From Tardiphaga sp. vice304 (GTDB lineage: Bacteria > Pseudomonadota > Alphaproteobacteria > Rhizobiales > Xanthobacteraceae): a stretch of 64,000 nt of DNA. The stretch's first letter is position 1. Every line of letters begins with the position of its first letter. Shown in pieces: positions 39,211-48,939 of the stretch. The notes under the pieces were generated by a model. It searched no databases, was not told where the DNA came from, and worked only from the letters and a program-made list of their open reading frames with translations. Made by a program: the position numbers and the translations under genes. Location of the stretch: contig NZ_CP041402.1 in assembly GCF_007018905.1 (NCBI RefSeq), forward strand, positions 3,646,001-3,710,000. The letters run 5' to 3'.

Positions 39211-41421
39211 GTGAAGCGACTGGCCCCCACCACCACCCGATGGAAGGCGCTCGGCGCCACCCTGATGCTGGGCGCGAGCGTTGCGGCGCTGACGGTCGAG
39301 GCTGCATCGGGCGTGCCGCTGCCGAAACCGCGGCCGATCTCGCGCAATGTGGTTCCGGCGACCACCGCCGCCATCCCCTCCTCCACGCCGGCAAAGCCGG
39401 TCGCCGCCGATCAGGCCAGCCGTGCCCCCGCGATCCAGCCCGCGACGCGCCAGCATGCCGCATTGCCGGCGCCGACGAAGCGCGCGATTGCGCCCGCTGC
39501 GATGGCCGCGACGTCGTCCACGCCCCAGGCCGACGCCGAAGCGGTCGAGAACGTCATCGAGCTGATCCGCAACCGCAAGCCGGTCGATGCCTCGCAGGTG
39601 GCGCAGGGCATCGGCGATCCCGTCGCGCGAAAACTCGCCGAGTGGCTGATCCTGCGCAGCGACAACAACGGTGCCTCGGTAGAGCGCTACCGTGCCTTCC
39701 TGGCCGCCAATCCGAGCTGGCCGTCGCAGACCTTCCTGCGCCGCCGCGCCGAGGCAGCCCTGTGGGACGATCGCCGCAACGACGACGCCGTGCTGGCCTA
39801 TTTCCAGGACGAGAAACCGCTGTCGGCCAAAGGCAAGTTCTCGCTGGCGCGGGCCATGATCGCGCGCGGCGACCGCGCGCAGGCCGAGCGTCTGGTGCGC
39901 GACGCCTGGCGCAATGATTCGATTTCCGGCGACACCGAAGCGATGGTGCTCGATCTGTTCGGGGCCCTGCTGTCGGGCGGCGACCACAAGGCACGGATGG
40001 ATATGCTGCTCTATGGCAGCGACACCGATGCCGCCTTGCGCGCCGCGCAGCGGCTCGGCGGCGGCCAGATGGCGCTTGCGCGCGCGCGGATCGCGATCAC
40101 CAAGAAGCAGCCGAACGCCAAGGCCCTGCTCGCGGCGGTGCCCGGCGACTTGCACAGCGATCCCGGCTACATATTCGCCAAAATCCAGCAGCTACGCCGC
40201 GACGAGAATTTTGGCGAGGCGGCGCGTCTGATGATCGCGGCGCCGCGAGATCCGGCGCGACTGCACAATCTCGACGAATGGTGGATCGAGCGCCGGCTGC
40301 TGGCGCGAAAAATGCTCGATGTCGGCGAGCACCGCTCGGCCTATATCATCGCCCGCGACGCCGCCCTGCCCGCCCGCGACATCTACAAGACCGAACAGGA
40401 ATTCACCGCCGGCTGGATCGCGTTGCGTTTCCTGAAAGATCCCGCGACGGCCGCGCAGCATTTCGCGCGCATCGGGGTCGGCTCCGTCAACCCGACCGCG
40501 CTGGCGCGCGCCGGCTACTGGCAGGGCCGCGCCGCCGAAGCGATGGGCCGCAGCGCCGAGGCGCGACAGGCTTACGCATCGGCCGCCGAGCAATCGACCA
40601 GCTATTACGGCCAGCTCGCCCGCGCCAAGCTGGGCCTGCCGCAGCTCGAGATCAACGGCGCGCCGGGCGCGCGCGGCCGCGGCGTCGAGCGGCTCGAAAT
40701 CGTCCGCGCGGTGGCCCTGCTCTATGCGCTGGACGAGCGCGAGATCGCGATTCCGATCTTCGGCGACATGGGCGAGAACGGCGATCCCGATGCGCTGGTG
40801 GGCTTGGGCGAAATTGCCTCGCGCAATTCCGACGCCCGCGGCATGCTACTGCTCGGCAAGGCGGCGCTGAACCGCGGCCTGCCGTTCGATTTCTACGCCT
40901 ATCCGATGACCGGCATCCCGCCGTTCAAGCCAATCGGCCCGGAGGTCGAACGCGCGGTGGTGTATTCGATCGCGCGGCAGGAAAGCGCGTTCAATCCCGC
41001 GGTGGTATCGCCCGCAAATGCCTACGGGCTGATGCAGGTGACGCCGGGGGCGGCGCAATACGTCACCAAGCGGCACGGCGGGACCTACGACCTCAACCGG
41101 CTGAAGACCGACTCGGTCTACAACGCGACGCTCGGCGCCGCGGAGCTCGGCGGCCTGCTCGAGGACTATCGCGGCTCCTACATCATGACGTTTGCCGGCT
41201 ACAATGCAGGCCGCGGCAGCGTGCGCAAATGGGTCGAGCGCTACGGCGACCCGCGCGATCCCAAGGTCGATGCGGTCGACTGGGTCGAATCGATCCCGTT
41301 CTCCGAGACCCGCAACTACGTGCAGCGGATCATGGAGAACCTGCAGGTCTACCGCGCCCGCTTCGGCGGCGGCTCGAAGCTGCAGATCGAAGCCGACCTG
41401 CAGCGCGGCAGCACCGAATAG
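39211..41421 (+). CDS. Soluble lytic murein transglycosylase
   Basis: 736 residues from GTG 39211, which has gaggg seven bases before it; a signal-peptide-like N-terminus follows (LGATLMLGASVAALTVEAAS). The middle is an alpha-superhelical, TPR-like region. The C-terminal SLT domain has catalytic Glu in IARQESAFNPAVVSPANAYG, then LMQVTPGAAQ and FAGYNAGRGSVRKWVERYGD. It cleaves peptidoglycan to 1,6-anhydromuropeptides in the periplasm. Transcription ends at the hairpin at 41506. Confidence 0.92.
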   Translation: MKRLAPTTTRWKALGATLMLGASVAALTVEAASGVPLPKPRPISRNVVPATTAAIPSSTPAKPVAADQASRAPAIQPATRQHAALPAPTKRAIAPAAMAATSSTPQADAEAVENVIELIRNRKPVDASQVAQGIGDPVARKLAEWLILRSDNNGASVERYRAFLAANPSWPSQTFLRRRAEAALWDDRRNDDAVLAYFQDEKPLSAKGKFSLARAMIARGDRAQAERLVRDAWRNDSISGDTEAMVLDLFGALLSGGDHKARMDMLLYGSDTDAALRAAQRLGGGQMALARARIAITKKQPNAKALLAAVPGDLHSDPGYIFAKIQQLRRDENFGEAARLMIAAPRDPARLHNLDEWWIERRLLARKMLDVGEHRSAYIIARDAALPARDIYKTEQEFTAGWIALRFLKDPATAAQHFARIGVGSVNPTALARAGYWQGRAAEAMGRSAEARQAYASAAEQSTSYYGQLARAKLGLPQLEINGAPGARGRGVERLEIVRAVALLYALDEREIAIPIFGDMGENGDPDALVGLGEIASRNSDARGMLLLGKAALNRGLPFDFYAYPMTGIPPFKPIGPEVERAVVYSIARQESAFNPAVVSPANAYGLMQVTPGAAQYVTKRHGGTYDLNRLKTDSVYNATLGAAELGGLLEDYRGSYIMTFAGYNAGRGSVRKWVERYGDPRDPKVDAVDWVESIPFSETRNYVQRIMENLQVYRARFGGGSKLQIEADLQRGSTE

Positions 41422-41505
41422 CTCTCATGATCGATCCGCCGCCCATCATTCCGGTGGCGGATTACGGCTGCGCCTAATCCGCCCCACTCCTCATCTCCAC
41501 AAGCA

Positions 41506-41537
41506 AAAACCCCCGGCAGTTTCCTGCCGGGGGTTTT
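41506..41537. terminator. Bidirectional terminator between slt-type gene and porin
   Basis: aaaacccccggcag and ctgccgggggtttt form a 14-base perfect stem with a tttc loop and A/T runs on both sides, usable by both converging genes. Confidence 0.9.
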
Positions 41538-41570
41538 CGTATCCAACTCAACCGTCGTTAGACGATCAGA

Positions 41571-43031
41571 TTAGAAGGAGCGGAGGGCCTGAACCGAGCC
41601 AACCAGGGTGCCCTGGCTGCCGAGAACCACAGGGTTCGTGCGGTTGGTGAAGCCGGTCGGGGTAATGGTGCCCGACAGACCGGTATCCATCCAGGCGTAC
41701 TGGACTTCAGCCGAGAACGTCAGGTTCTTGACGGGGGTCCAGGAGGTGCGCGAACCAACCTGATAGATCGAGAAGTTTGCATCGCCGGTGATGCCACCAG
41801 CGAAGGTCGCATTGTAACGCTGCAGCAGGATGGCGTTACCCGTAGAGGTGTTCTCGTGGCGGGCGTAAACGCCGTACAGCGAGGTGCGCCATGCCGGGTT
41901 CCAGTAGTGCTCGAAGAAGATACGAGCGCCGAAGTCTGTCGACAGCTGCAGGTCGGCGGCGGGGACAGCGCCACCCGGGCTGGCGAACACGGCATCCATG
42001 TACTGGCCGAAGGCCGCACCGTTGCCGTTGAAGATGCCGTAGCCGGTGCCGCTGGTGTTGGACGTACCACCGAACACATAACGGCTTGCACCGTTCGCGT
42101 AGGTGACGTCAACCTTGATGCTGTCGCCAACGCCGGTCGGCAGGTTCTTGATCTCGATACCGGCGATCAGAGCGTAGCCGAACTTGTCATCGGGATGACC
42201 GGTGTTCTCGCCGGTCGCGGTACCAGCAAGGCCGTTATAGGAAGCCGAAACCTGGTGCACGGCGCCAGCGAAGTGCAGCGAACCCCAGGCCTGGTCGAGA
42301 CGCAAATTGCCGACGAAGTCGGGAATCTGCTGGCCGGCGTTGGAGTTGGCGTAGGCGGTGATGCCGGGGACGCCGATCGCGTCGTTGCCGTCATAGATGC
42401 CGGCGACGCGGTAGGGACGCGGGGTTTCAGCCGAGATCGTGGCCGAGAAGCCGTTGCCGAACGAAGCGGTGTAGGCGAGCTGCGGGATACCGGTCGTGGT
42501 GTCCGAACCACCGGTGACGCCCGACGACTGCGTCGGGCGCGAGAGAACCCACTGGGTCTCGAACTGCGACACGGCCTTACCGATGGTGAAACCGGCGAAC
42601 TGGATGAAGGCGAAGTCGACTTCGTTGTTGCCGCCGGCGATGCCGTCGGAAGCATCCGACCACTGGAACTGGGTGTTCACGAAGGTGCGGACGACGCCGT
42701 ATTCGGTCGCGGTGCGGGTGTCCATGTTCAGGTTGGCGCGCGCGCGGCCCTGGAAGTAGTCCTTGTTACGCAGGTTGGTGAGACCAGCGCCCTGGAAAAA
42801 CGGAACCGCGTAGGTGCCCGACGAGTTGAAGCTGGTATCGATGCGGATGAAGCCGCCGATCTTCAAGCAGGTGTCCGTGCCGGGGATGTAGTAGAAGCCT
42901 GCGCCATAGAGCGAGCAGACCTTGACGTATTCAACTGCCTTGACCTTCACGGGAAGATCGGCGGCCTGAGCGCCGCCCATTGCGAGCAAGCTCGCAGCCG
43001 AGCCCAAAATCAGGGCTTTAATCGTCTTCAT
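41571..43031 (-). CDS. Outer-membrane porin (alphaproteobacterial porin family)
   Basis: 486 residues. ATG 43031 follows ggaggtttac; signal peptide MKTIKALILGSAASLLAMGG ends AQAA. The mature N-terminus KVCSLYGAGFYYIPGTDTCL with two cysteines followed by KIGGFIRID is characteristic of Bradyrhizobium/Rhodopseudomonas porins; alternating beta strands continue to a C-terminal Phe (QALRSF). It forms a general diffusion channel. A 570-base region upstream up to the tRNA contains no gene; a long leader is possible. Confidence 0.92.
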   Translation of the reverse strand: MKTIKALILGSAASLLAMGGAQAADLPVKVKAVEYVKVCSLYGAGFYYIPGTDTCLKIGGFIRIDTSFNSSGTYAVPFFQGAGLTNLRNKDYFQGRARANLNMDTRTATEYGVVRTFVNTQFQWSDASDGIAGGNNEVDFAFIQFAGFTIGKAVSQFETQWVLSRPTQSSGVTGGSDTTTGIPQLAYTASFGNGFSATISAETPRPYRVAGIYDGNDAIGVPGITAYANSNAGQQIPDFVGNLRLDQAWGSLHFAGAVHQVSASYNGLAGTATGENTGHPDDKFGYALIAGIEIKNLPTGVGDSIKVDVTYANGASRYVFGGTSNTSGTGYGIFNGNGAAFGQYMDAVFASPGGAVPAADLQLSTDFGARIFFEHYWNPAWRTSLYGVYARHENTSTGNAILLQRYNATFAGGITGDANFSIYQVGSRTSWTPVKNLTFSAEVQYAWMDTGLSGTITPTGFTNRTNPVVLGSQGTLVGSVQALRSF

Positions 43032-43043
43032 GTAAACCTCCAA

Positions 43044-43617
43044 GTTGCTTGAGGGAAGGTTCCGCCACCGGGTGTTTCACCCTGAAGACTAGCCCCTTTG
43101 TCCCTGACAACCCGCAAGGCGCTTCAAGCCTCTGAACATGCCCGCCGCTCGGCGAACCCAACTCAGAACGAACCGCCCTTACGGGACGACCTCGGGATGC
43201 CCCCCTACGTCGCACCGTGAACATCTCCTAACTGCCCCCGCTTCGCAACGACAGACTGCCGCAATGCGGCCGGGTTTCGGCCGTTTGCTTGGCGGTGTTG
43301 CTCAAATCACACTAAGCAGTGATCGGGCCACGCCCATAAGCCGTTGTTTATGCGCTGGTATTTAAATGTTCCGTGAGCCCGCGGCGGACAGCCCGCCATG
43401 CGTGCAATTGCGAGAAGCACCCGCCCTTCAAATAAGGCGACTATTTCCACGGTGATGGCGAGCGATTCGCGGCGGATTCCGCAGGTGGCCCGGTTGCACA
43501 GGACGGGGGTGAGCCGCGGCGGCTAAGCGCGCGATTGCCGGATATCACCGACAGAATGTCGACAGTTGCGAACTGGCGCTTGCGGCGCGCTCTCGCGTCG
43601 GGCATATCGAGCGGGTT
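43044..43617. other. Long intergenic region upstream of porin
   Basis: No gene is visible here. It must contain the porin promoter and leader; an AT-rich patch near 43345-43370 (tgtttatgcgctggtattta) could hold it, but no convincing -35/-10 pair was found. The tRNA-Ser starts at 43618 on the other strand. Confidence 0.4.
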
Positions 43618-43709
43618 GGAGCTGTGGCCGAGTGGCTGAAGGCACCGCTTTGCTAAAGCGGCATACCTTTTACCGGGTATCGAGGGTTCGAATCCCTCCG
43701 GCTCCGCCA
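43618..43709 (+). tRNA. tRNA-Ser, anticodon GCT
   Basis: Acceptor ggagctg pairs with cggctcc; the anticodon loop cttt-gct-aaag has anticodon GCT; the long variable arm (gcatacctttta...gggtatc) is that of class II tRNA; the T arm is gagggttcgaatccctc; the discriminator is followed by encoded CCA. Reads Ser codons AGC/AGU. Confidence 0.97.
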
Positions 43710-43891
43710 CACTTTCTGTGCAACATTCGCAATACTGCTCGGCGCTCAATCCCGTTGAAGGCCGCCGGCTGGTTTTTGTCGAAGGCATGATGCCGCGCGA
43801 CCGGCGCAAAGCCGGCTTCGGGAACCAAGCAGGCGCGCACCGGGTTAGTCATATGTCGCAAGGTTGCGGCAGTGCACCGACGGAGCGCCCC

Positions 43892-44155
43892 ATGCAGATG
43901 CATCCCTCGCACGTCCGAACGATAGGCTGGCTCGCCCTTGTCGCCGCGTTGATAGCCGTGCCCGCTTCCGCCGAAAGCGTTTACGCCGAAAAGCGTCGGC
44001 TCTGCACCGGTGATGCATTCCGGCTGTGCAGCTCTGAAATTCCGAATGTCGAACTGGTGACGGCCTGCATGTGCAGGCAGAGAGACAGCCTGAGCGACGG
44101 ATGCAAGTCGGTGTTCGACAAGGACGACGTGTCGTCGGTCACGCCGTCCAAGTAA
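43892..44155 (+). CDS. Small secreted cysteine-containing protein
   Basis: 87 residues. Signal peptide MQMHPSHVRTIGWLALVAAL to VPASA, then a short mature part with five cysteines (RRLCTGDAFRLCSSEIPNV, ACMCRQRDSLSDGC). A second ATG two codons on is possible. It resembles small exported cysteine-rich proteins of bradyrhizobia, function unknown. It stands alone, 180 bases after the tRNA, convergent with the Sel1-like gene, five bases apart. Confidence 0.7.
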   Translation: MQMHPSHVRTIGWLALVAALIAVPASAESVYAEKRRLCTGDAFRLCSSEIPNVELVTACMCRQRDSLSDGCKSVFDKDDVSSVTPSK

Positions 44156-44160
44156 CCAGA

Positions 44161-44430
44161 TCAGTTATTGCCGGCCATCCAGGCGCGTGCATCGCGCTGC
44201 GCCGTTGCGATCTCAACGTCGGACATCGTCAAAGCGACTTCCCGGCGCATCTCGATGGCATCCGCGCGGCCCTTGAGGGCGGCGAGGTTGAACCATTTGT
44301 GCGCCGCGATCAGATCGACGAAGCCGGAACGTCCGCTGGCCCAGTAAAGCCCGCGCTCGAACAGCACGTCCTGAATGGCTGAGGTTTCGACCGGCGTGGC
44401 GGCAGCGAAATCGATCTGGCCCTGAAACAT
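44161..44430 (-). CDS. Small Sel1-like repeat protein
   Basis: 89 residues from ATG 44430 (MFQGQIDFAAATPVETSAIQ). The core FVDLIAAHKWFNLAALKGRADA matches a single Sel1-like alpha-helical repeat (AHKWFNLAA-G). No signal peptide. Sel1 repeats serve in protein-protein contacts; its partner is unknown. Longer open sequence upstream lacks homology. Confidence 0.75.
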   Translation of the reverse strand: MFQGQIDFAAATPVETSAIQDVLFERGLYWASGRSGFVDLIAAHKWFNLAALKGRADAIEMRREVALTMSDVEIATAQRDARAWMAGNN

Positions 44431-45147
44431 CGTTCTTCCTTGTTTCTTGCTCTTGCCGCCCTGATCCGAGCGCGGCCCCTGTCCGTTTTTCGACGCAATC
44501 CCAACCGCCGTTTGCCGGCTTGTTGAGACCACTATGACCCGGAAAATTTGAAGAGCAGTTTAAGCATCGCGATGAACGAAAGCTGAAGGCGGTCGCGGGC
44601 GCGACGGCGTCATCGCCGGGAAAGCCTGTAAAACCAGGGCTTTCGGACGATGCTGCGGATTCGGTTCACCTTGCTGCTTGGCGATGCCGTAACCATCGAT
44701 CCAGGGAGACGCTGGACGTGCCTACACGGCTGGCGAATTGATGTCGGGGGAAGTATCGCCGGACAAGGACCCGTGCAGCACTGGCCATATCATTCGGGGA
44801 TAGCGGGGCGCGGCGGGAAATTCAGACAGGCCGGGGGATCAACCGCGCCGGCGGAAAGACGAGGGCGTCGGCAACACGTCAGGATCAGGCCTCATGGGAC
44901 GATCGCCGATGAAACCGCGGACCAAGGGTCCACACCGAACAGAACACCAATACGAATACTGCGTTCTTGCGGGACCGATCGGGAAGGCACGCCCTGCCCT
45001 GAAGTACGGTCCAGCCGTTGACCTGATGTCTCGCCGACACCCTCCTTCGTCAACTGGCCTGCACTTCGTAATCCGCTTCGAGAAGCAGACTTCAACGAGG
45101 CCGGTGTGACGTCGCCGGCAGCGCCGGCAGTCTTTGGGAAGCAGAAG
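44431..45147. other. Intergenic region without recognisable gene
   Basis: About 700 bases. Open frames on both strands (for example 44650-45021) lack ribosome sites and familiar protein patterns. No repeat or RNA was recognised. Confidence 0.4.
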
Positions 45148-45249
45148 TTACTTCTTCTTCGCGACCTTCTTGGTCTTCTTCGCGGTCTTCTTCACGGCGG
45201 GCTTCGTCGCCTTCTTCACTGCCTTCTTCGCCTTAGCTTTCTTGGCCAT
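45148..45249 (-). CDS. 33-residue Lys/Ala-rich protein (histone H1-like tail)
   Basis: MAKKAKAKKAVKKATKPAVK followed by more KKTKK repeats, more than half lysine; ATG 45249 has ggagac five bases upstream. Such short basic, H1-like proteins are found in many alphaproteobacteria and are presumed to bind nucleic acid. Nothing else can be said from sequence. The DNA beyond it up to gatB (45250-45800) is AT-rich and apparently non-coding. Confidence 0.65.
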   Translation of the reverse strand: MAKKAKAKKAVKKATKPAVKKTAKKTKKVAKKK

Positions 45250-45769
45250 GATCGTCTCCGACTGGTGTGAGATGACTTGATCGCTGCGTGCATCCGGGAA
45301 TCGAAATGCACTACATTCCGAATACACCAACAAATTCAAAAAAACAGCGTCCCGCTTAAGGAAGTGTTGATGACGCAAAGTCGCAGAAGCCCCACGCGCT
45401 CAGTCATAACTCGCATTATCGCGCTTTCGCGATCGCCGGAAACACCCGAAAACCCGACGTCGGCGTTTGTCAAGATTGCAGGAAATGACTGTGCCACACA
45501 GATATTTTTAATTCTTGATATCAGAAAACTATACAAACGACTGTCGATCGCGAGTCTCTCCATGTCGAAGCCGACACACGTTGCGGACTCTGAGTCGCGA
45601 TTTTTGGCAACGAATTAATTTTCGAGAAAATCGCGTTAGCCCCTTAACGCATCCCGACACAACCGCACTTTTTCCCGAATCGCCGAGGGCTGATTCGGCA
45701 GGTACTGCCGGATTGATGGTGGTAATCGGCCGCGCCGTCGTTACGACGGCGCACGGCGCAAAACGCAAA

Positions 45770-45799
45770 ACGACGCCGCGCACATGGCGCCGGCGTCGT
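45770..45799 (-). terminator. Terminator downstream of gatB
   Basis: On the minus strand acgacgccg and cggcgtcgt form a nine-base stem followed by tttgcgttttg. A second perfect hairpin (gcgccgtcg tta cgacggcgc, 45732-45752) lies beyond it. Confidence 0.55.
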
Positions 45800-45812
45800 C
45801 GTTGCGGCCGGT

Positions 45813-47297
45813 CTAGATGCCGAGCTTGGACTTCAGGAGGTCGTTGACCGCCTGCGGATTGGCCTTCCCGCCGGAAGACTTCATCACCTGCCCGACGAAC
45901 CAGCCCATCAGGGCCGGCTTGGCCTGGGCCTGCGCCACCTTGTCCGGATTGGCGGCCATGATCTCGTCGACGACCTTCTCGATCGCCCCCATGTCGGTGA
46001 CCTGCTTCATGCCACGCGCCTCGACCAGCGCGCGCGGGTCGCCGCCTTCCGTCCAGACGATCTCGAACAGGTCCTTGGCGATCTTGCCGGAGATCACTCC
46101 CTGGCCGATCAGATCGACGATCGCGGCGATCTGGTTCGCCTTCACGGGCGACGACGCGATGTCCTGGCCTTCCTTGTTGAGACGGCCGAACAGTTCGTTG
46201 ATCACCCAGTTGGCCGCGAGCTTGCCGTCGCGGGCCTTGTCACCGAGGCCACCCAGCACCGCTTCGAAGAAGTCGGCGCTCTCGCGCTCCGATACCAGCA
46301 CCGCCGCGTCGTAGGGCGACAGGCCGAACGCGGAGATGAAGCGCGCCTTCTTCTCGTCCGGCAATTCCGGCAGATCGGCCTTCAAGGCCGCGACATAGTC
46401 CTCGCTGAACTCCAGCGGCAGCAAATCGGGATCCGGGAAATAGCGGTAGTCGTGTGCCTCTTCCTTGGAGCGCATCGAGCGGGTCTCGCCCTTGTTGGGG
46501 TCGTAGAGCCGCGTCTCCTGGTCGATCGTGCCGTCATCTTCCAGCACGCCGATCTGGCGCCGTGCCTCGACGTCGACGGCCTGGCCGATGAAGCGGATCG
46601 AATTGACGTTTTTGATCTCGCAGCGGGTGCCGTATGCGGCGCCCGGCTTGCGGACGGAAACGTTGACGTCGGCGCGCAGGCTGCCCTTCTCCATGTCGCC
46701 ATCGCAGGTGCCGAGATAGCGTAGGATGGTGCGCAGCTTGGCCACATAGGCCTGGGCCTGCTCGGCCGAGCGCATGTCGGGCTTGGATACGATCTCCATC
46801 AAGGCCACGCCGGAGCGGTTGAGGTCGACATAGGTCATCGTCGGGCTCTGATCGTGCAGCAGCTTGCCGGCGTCCTGCTCCAGATGCAGCCGCTCGATGC
46901 CCACCGTGATGCTGTCGCCATCGGCCAATTCGACCACGACCTCGCCCTCGCCGACGATCGGCGATTTGTACTGGCTGATCTGGTAGCCCTGCGGCAGGTC
47001 GGGATAGAAGTAATTCTTGCGGTCAAAGGTCGAGCGCCGGTTGATCTGCGCCTTCAGCCCGAGCCCGGTGCGCACCGCCTGTGCCACGCAGGCCTCGTTG
47101 ATGACCGGCAGCATGCCCGGCATCGCCGCATCGACCAGCGAGACATGACTGTTCGGCGCGCCGCCGAATTCGGTGGAGGCCCCGGAGAACAGCTTGGCGT
47201 TGGAAGTGACCTGGGCGTGGACTTCCAGCCCGATCACGATTTCCCAGTCGCCGGTGGCGCCCTTGATGAGTTTCGACGGTTTGACAGGTGCGTTCAT
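45813..47297 (-). CDS. gatB: Aspartyl/glutamyl-tRNA amidotransferase subunit B
   Basis: 494 residues, [20 protein letters not shown], then [20 protein letters not shown], the GatB kinase-like cradle, and the C-terminal YqeY-like tail ([14 protein letters not shown]). With GatA and GatC it converts Glu-tRNA-Gln (and Asp-tRNA-Asn) to the amidated forms. gatC and gatA are 3-5 kb away on the same strand, separated by a kinase and a lipoprotein gene. Confidence 0.95.
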   Translation of the reverse strand: MNAPVKPSKLIKGATGDWEIVIGLEVHAQVTSNAKLFSGASTEFGGAPNSHVSLVDAAMPGMLPVINEACVAQAVRTGLGLKAQINRRSTFDRKNYFYPDLPQGYQISQYKSPIVGEGEVVVELADGDSITVGIERLHLEQDAGKLLHDQSPTMTYVDLNRSGVALMEIVSKPDMRSAEQAQAYVAKLRTILRYLGTCDGDMEKGSLRADVNVSVRKPGAAYGTRCEIKNVNSIRFIGQAVDVEARRQIGVLEDDGTIDQETRLYDPNKGETRSMRSKEEAHDYRYFPDPDLLPLEFSEDYVAALKADLPELPDEKKARFISAFGLSPYDAAVLVSERESADFFEAVLGGLGDKARDGKLAANWVINELFGRLNKEGQDIASSPVKANQIAAIVDLIGQGVISGKIAKDLFEIVWTEGGDPRALVEARGMKQVTDMGAIEKVVDEIMAANPDKVAQAQAKPALMGWFVGQVMKSSGGKANPQAVNDLLKSKLGI

Positions 47298-47357
47298 GAG
47301 CGCGCTTTTACTCCGGCAGCAGTTCCGGGAAAACCCCCTGCGGCATTATACTTGGCC

Positions 47358-48746
47358 TCACAGCCCGCGGGCGAACGCCTGGAAGATCGGGCTGATGCGC
47401 AGCGTCTCGCGGCCGGCGGCGATGACGTCGTCGACCTGCTGCGGCGGCAACTGGAAGCGGGTCGGCACCGCTTCGAGGGCGGCGGCGCGCGTGGTGTCGA
47501 GCTGGTCGAAGCCGAGGCGACCGATGAAGAAGTTGAGGTCCTTGCAATTCCAGCCGGGCCTTGCCCCCAGCCGCGCTCGCTCCGCGCCGGACAGGCCGCA
47601 GCGCCATTTGATCATCGCCGCCTGCCAGTCCTTCATGGTGCGGTCGAACGCCGAATAGCTGGCGCCGACGCTGGCATCCATCGTGGTGTCCACCGCGGCC
47701 TTCAGCATGTCGACGCCGGTCGGGCCCTCCACGGTGTTGACCCAGTTGCCGGAAATACCGGCCTTGGCGTCGATCACCAGGAACATGGCGCGGCGCACCT
47801 TGACCGCCTGCGCGGCGGTCAGCGGCGCATAGGGATTGTCGGAGGATTCCCGGATGATGGTGAAGCCGGAGATGCCGTAATTGTCGACCAGCCCGCCGTC
47901 CATCAGCTTGATGTAGGGCACCGCCCCGTCACGGTAGCGCAACACGGCCTTGGCATAGGAGGACAGCATCGGCGACGAGTTGCGGTTGGCTGCGGCCTTC
48001 TCGATCCACGGCGGCAGCGGGTCGGCGCAGGTGCCGGGGAAGGCTTTCACCACCGCCGGCGCAAAGGCGATCGGCACGGCGGCAGAAGCCGCGACCGCGC
48101 TCGACAGCGGATACTTGGTGAGATCGCTGCAAATCGAGGAGAACGCCGTGGTGTCGAACACGAACGGCACGTGGTTGTAGATGTCGGAAGCGTTGATCCA
48201 CACCCGCGGCGAGCCGGCGCTGCGGAATTCACCGAAGGTCGCGTTCTTGAACAGATGGGCGTCGAGCCATTTAGTGAACGCCTTGGAGTCGTTGATGCCA
48301 CCGCCGAAGGCGCGGCCGATGGTGTCGAGCGACAGTTCGGTCTGCAGGCCCTCTTCCGCATTCTGCAGCAGGAATTTTTCGCGGAAATCGGCCAGCGCGT
48401 CGCGCTTCTTCAGGCCGAAATAGGCGGCGGTCACCGAACCGCCGGAGACGCCGGAAACGAAATCGATGCGGTCGAGCATCTTGTCCGATGCGCGCGGCAT
48501 CGGCGTGCTCTCCATCTCCTGCAACACGCCGAACGAAAACGCCGCCGCGCGGGTACCGCCGCCGGAGAACGCCAGACCGATCAGCAGGTCGTCCGCAGCT
48601 GCGGCGTCCTCGACCGTCGGTCTTATGTTCTCCGCGACGCCCTCGACGCCGAGCGGCACGTTGATCGGAATGTTGTGCACCGAAGCACAGCCGAGCAGCA
48701 AAGCGGCGGTCGCAACGACGACCCCGAGAGACCCCAACCTGCTCAT
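47358..48746 (-). CDS. Patatin-like phospholipase lipoprotein
   Basis: 462 residues from ATG 48746. Lipobox LLLGC with Cys20. Patatin motifs: oxyanion hole SGGGTRA at 61-67, nucleophile Ser101 in GVSGGS, and the catalytic Asp in LMDGGLVDNYG. A lipid acyl hydrolase tethered to the membrane is expected. It lies between the kinase and gatB on the same strand. A TTG one codon upstream is possible. Substrate unknown. Confidence 0.9.
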   Translation of the reverse strand: MSRLGSLGVVVATAALLLGCASVHNIPINVPLGVEGVAENIRPTVEDAAAADDLLIGLAFSGGGTRAAAFSFGVLQEMESTPMPRASDKMLDRIDFVSGVSGGSVTAAYFGLKKRDALADFREKFLLQNAEEGLQTELSLDTIGRAFGGGINDSKAFTKWLDAHLFKNATFGEFRSAGSPRVWINASDIYNHVPFVFDTTAFSSICSDLTKYPLSSAVAASAAVPIAFAPAVVKAFPGTCADPLPPWIEKAAANRNSSPMLSSYAKAVLRYRDGAVPYIKLMDGGLVDNYGISGFTIIRESSDNPYAPLTAAQAVKVRRAMFLVIDAKAGISGNWVNTVEGPTGVDMLKAAVDTTMDASVGASYSAFDRTMKDWQAAMIKWRCGLSGAERARLGARPGWNCKDLNFFIGRLGFDQLDTTRAAALEAVPTRFQLPPQQVDDVIAAGRETLRISPIFQAFARGL

Positions 48747-48939
48747 CAATTTTTCGCTCTCGCGCCTTCAGCCGACAATGTCCGCAGACTAACCGGATCG
48801 GCCAGGCCAGCGACGCCCGGACGTTCGGAAAGCTCTCAACAGATCTCAGGGAAAACAATTGCCATTTGATGCAAATGGCGTGGAAACCGCATATGCGTCC
48901 GGATCATGGTTATTGGAAGGCTAACGCACCTGATCACGA

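Noticed and set aside
44650..45021. Open frame of 123 codons
   Set aside because: No ribosome site, no recognisable motif, and composition like non-coding DNA.
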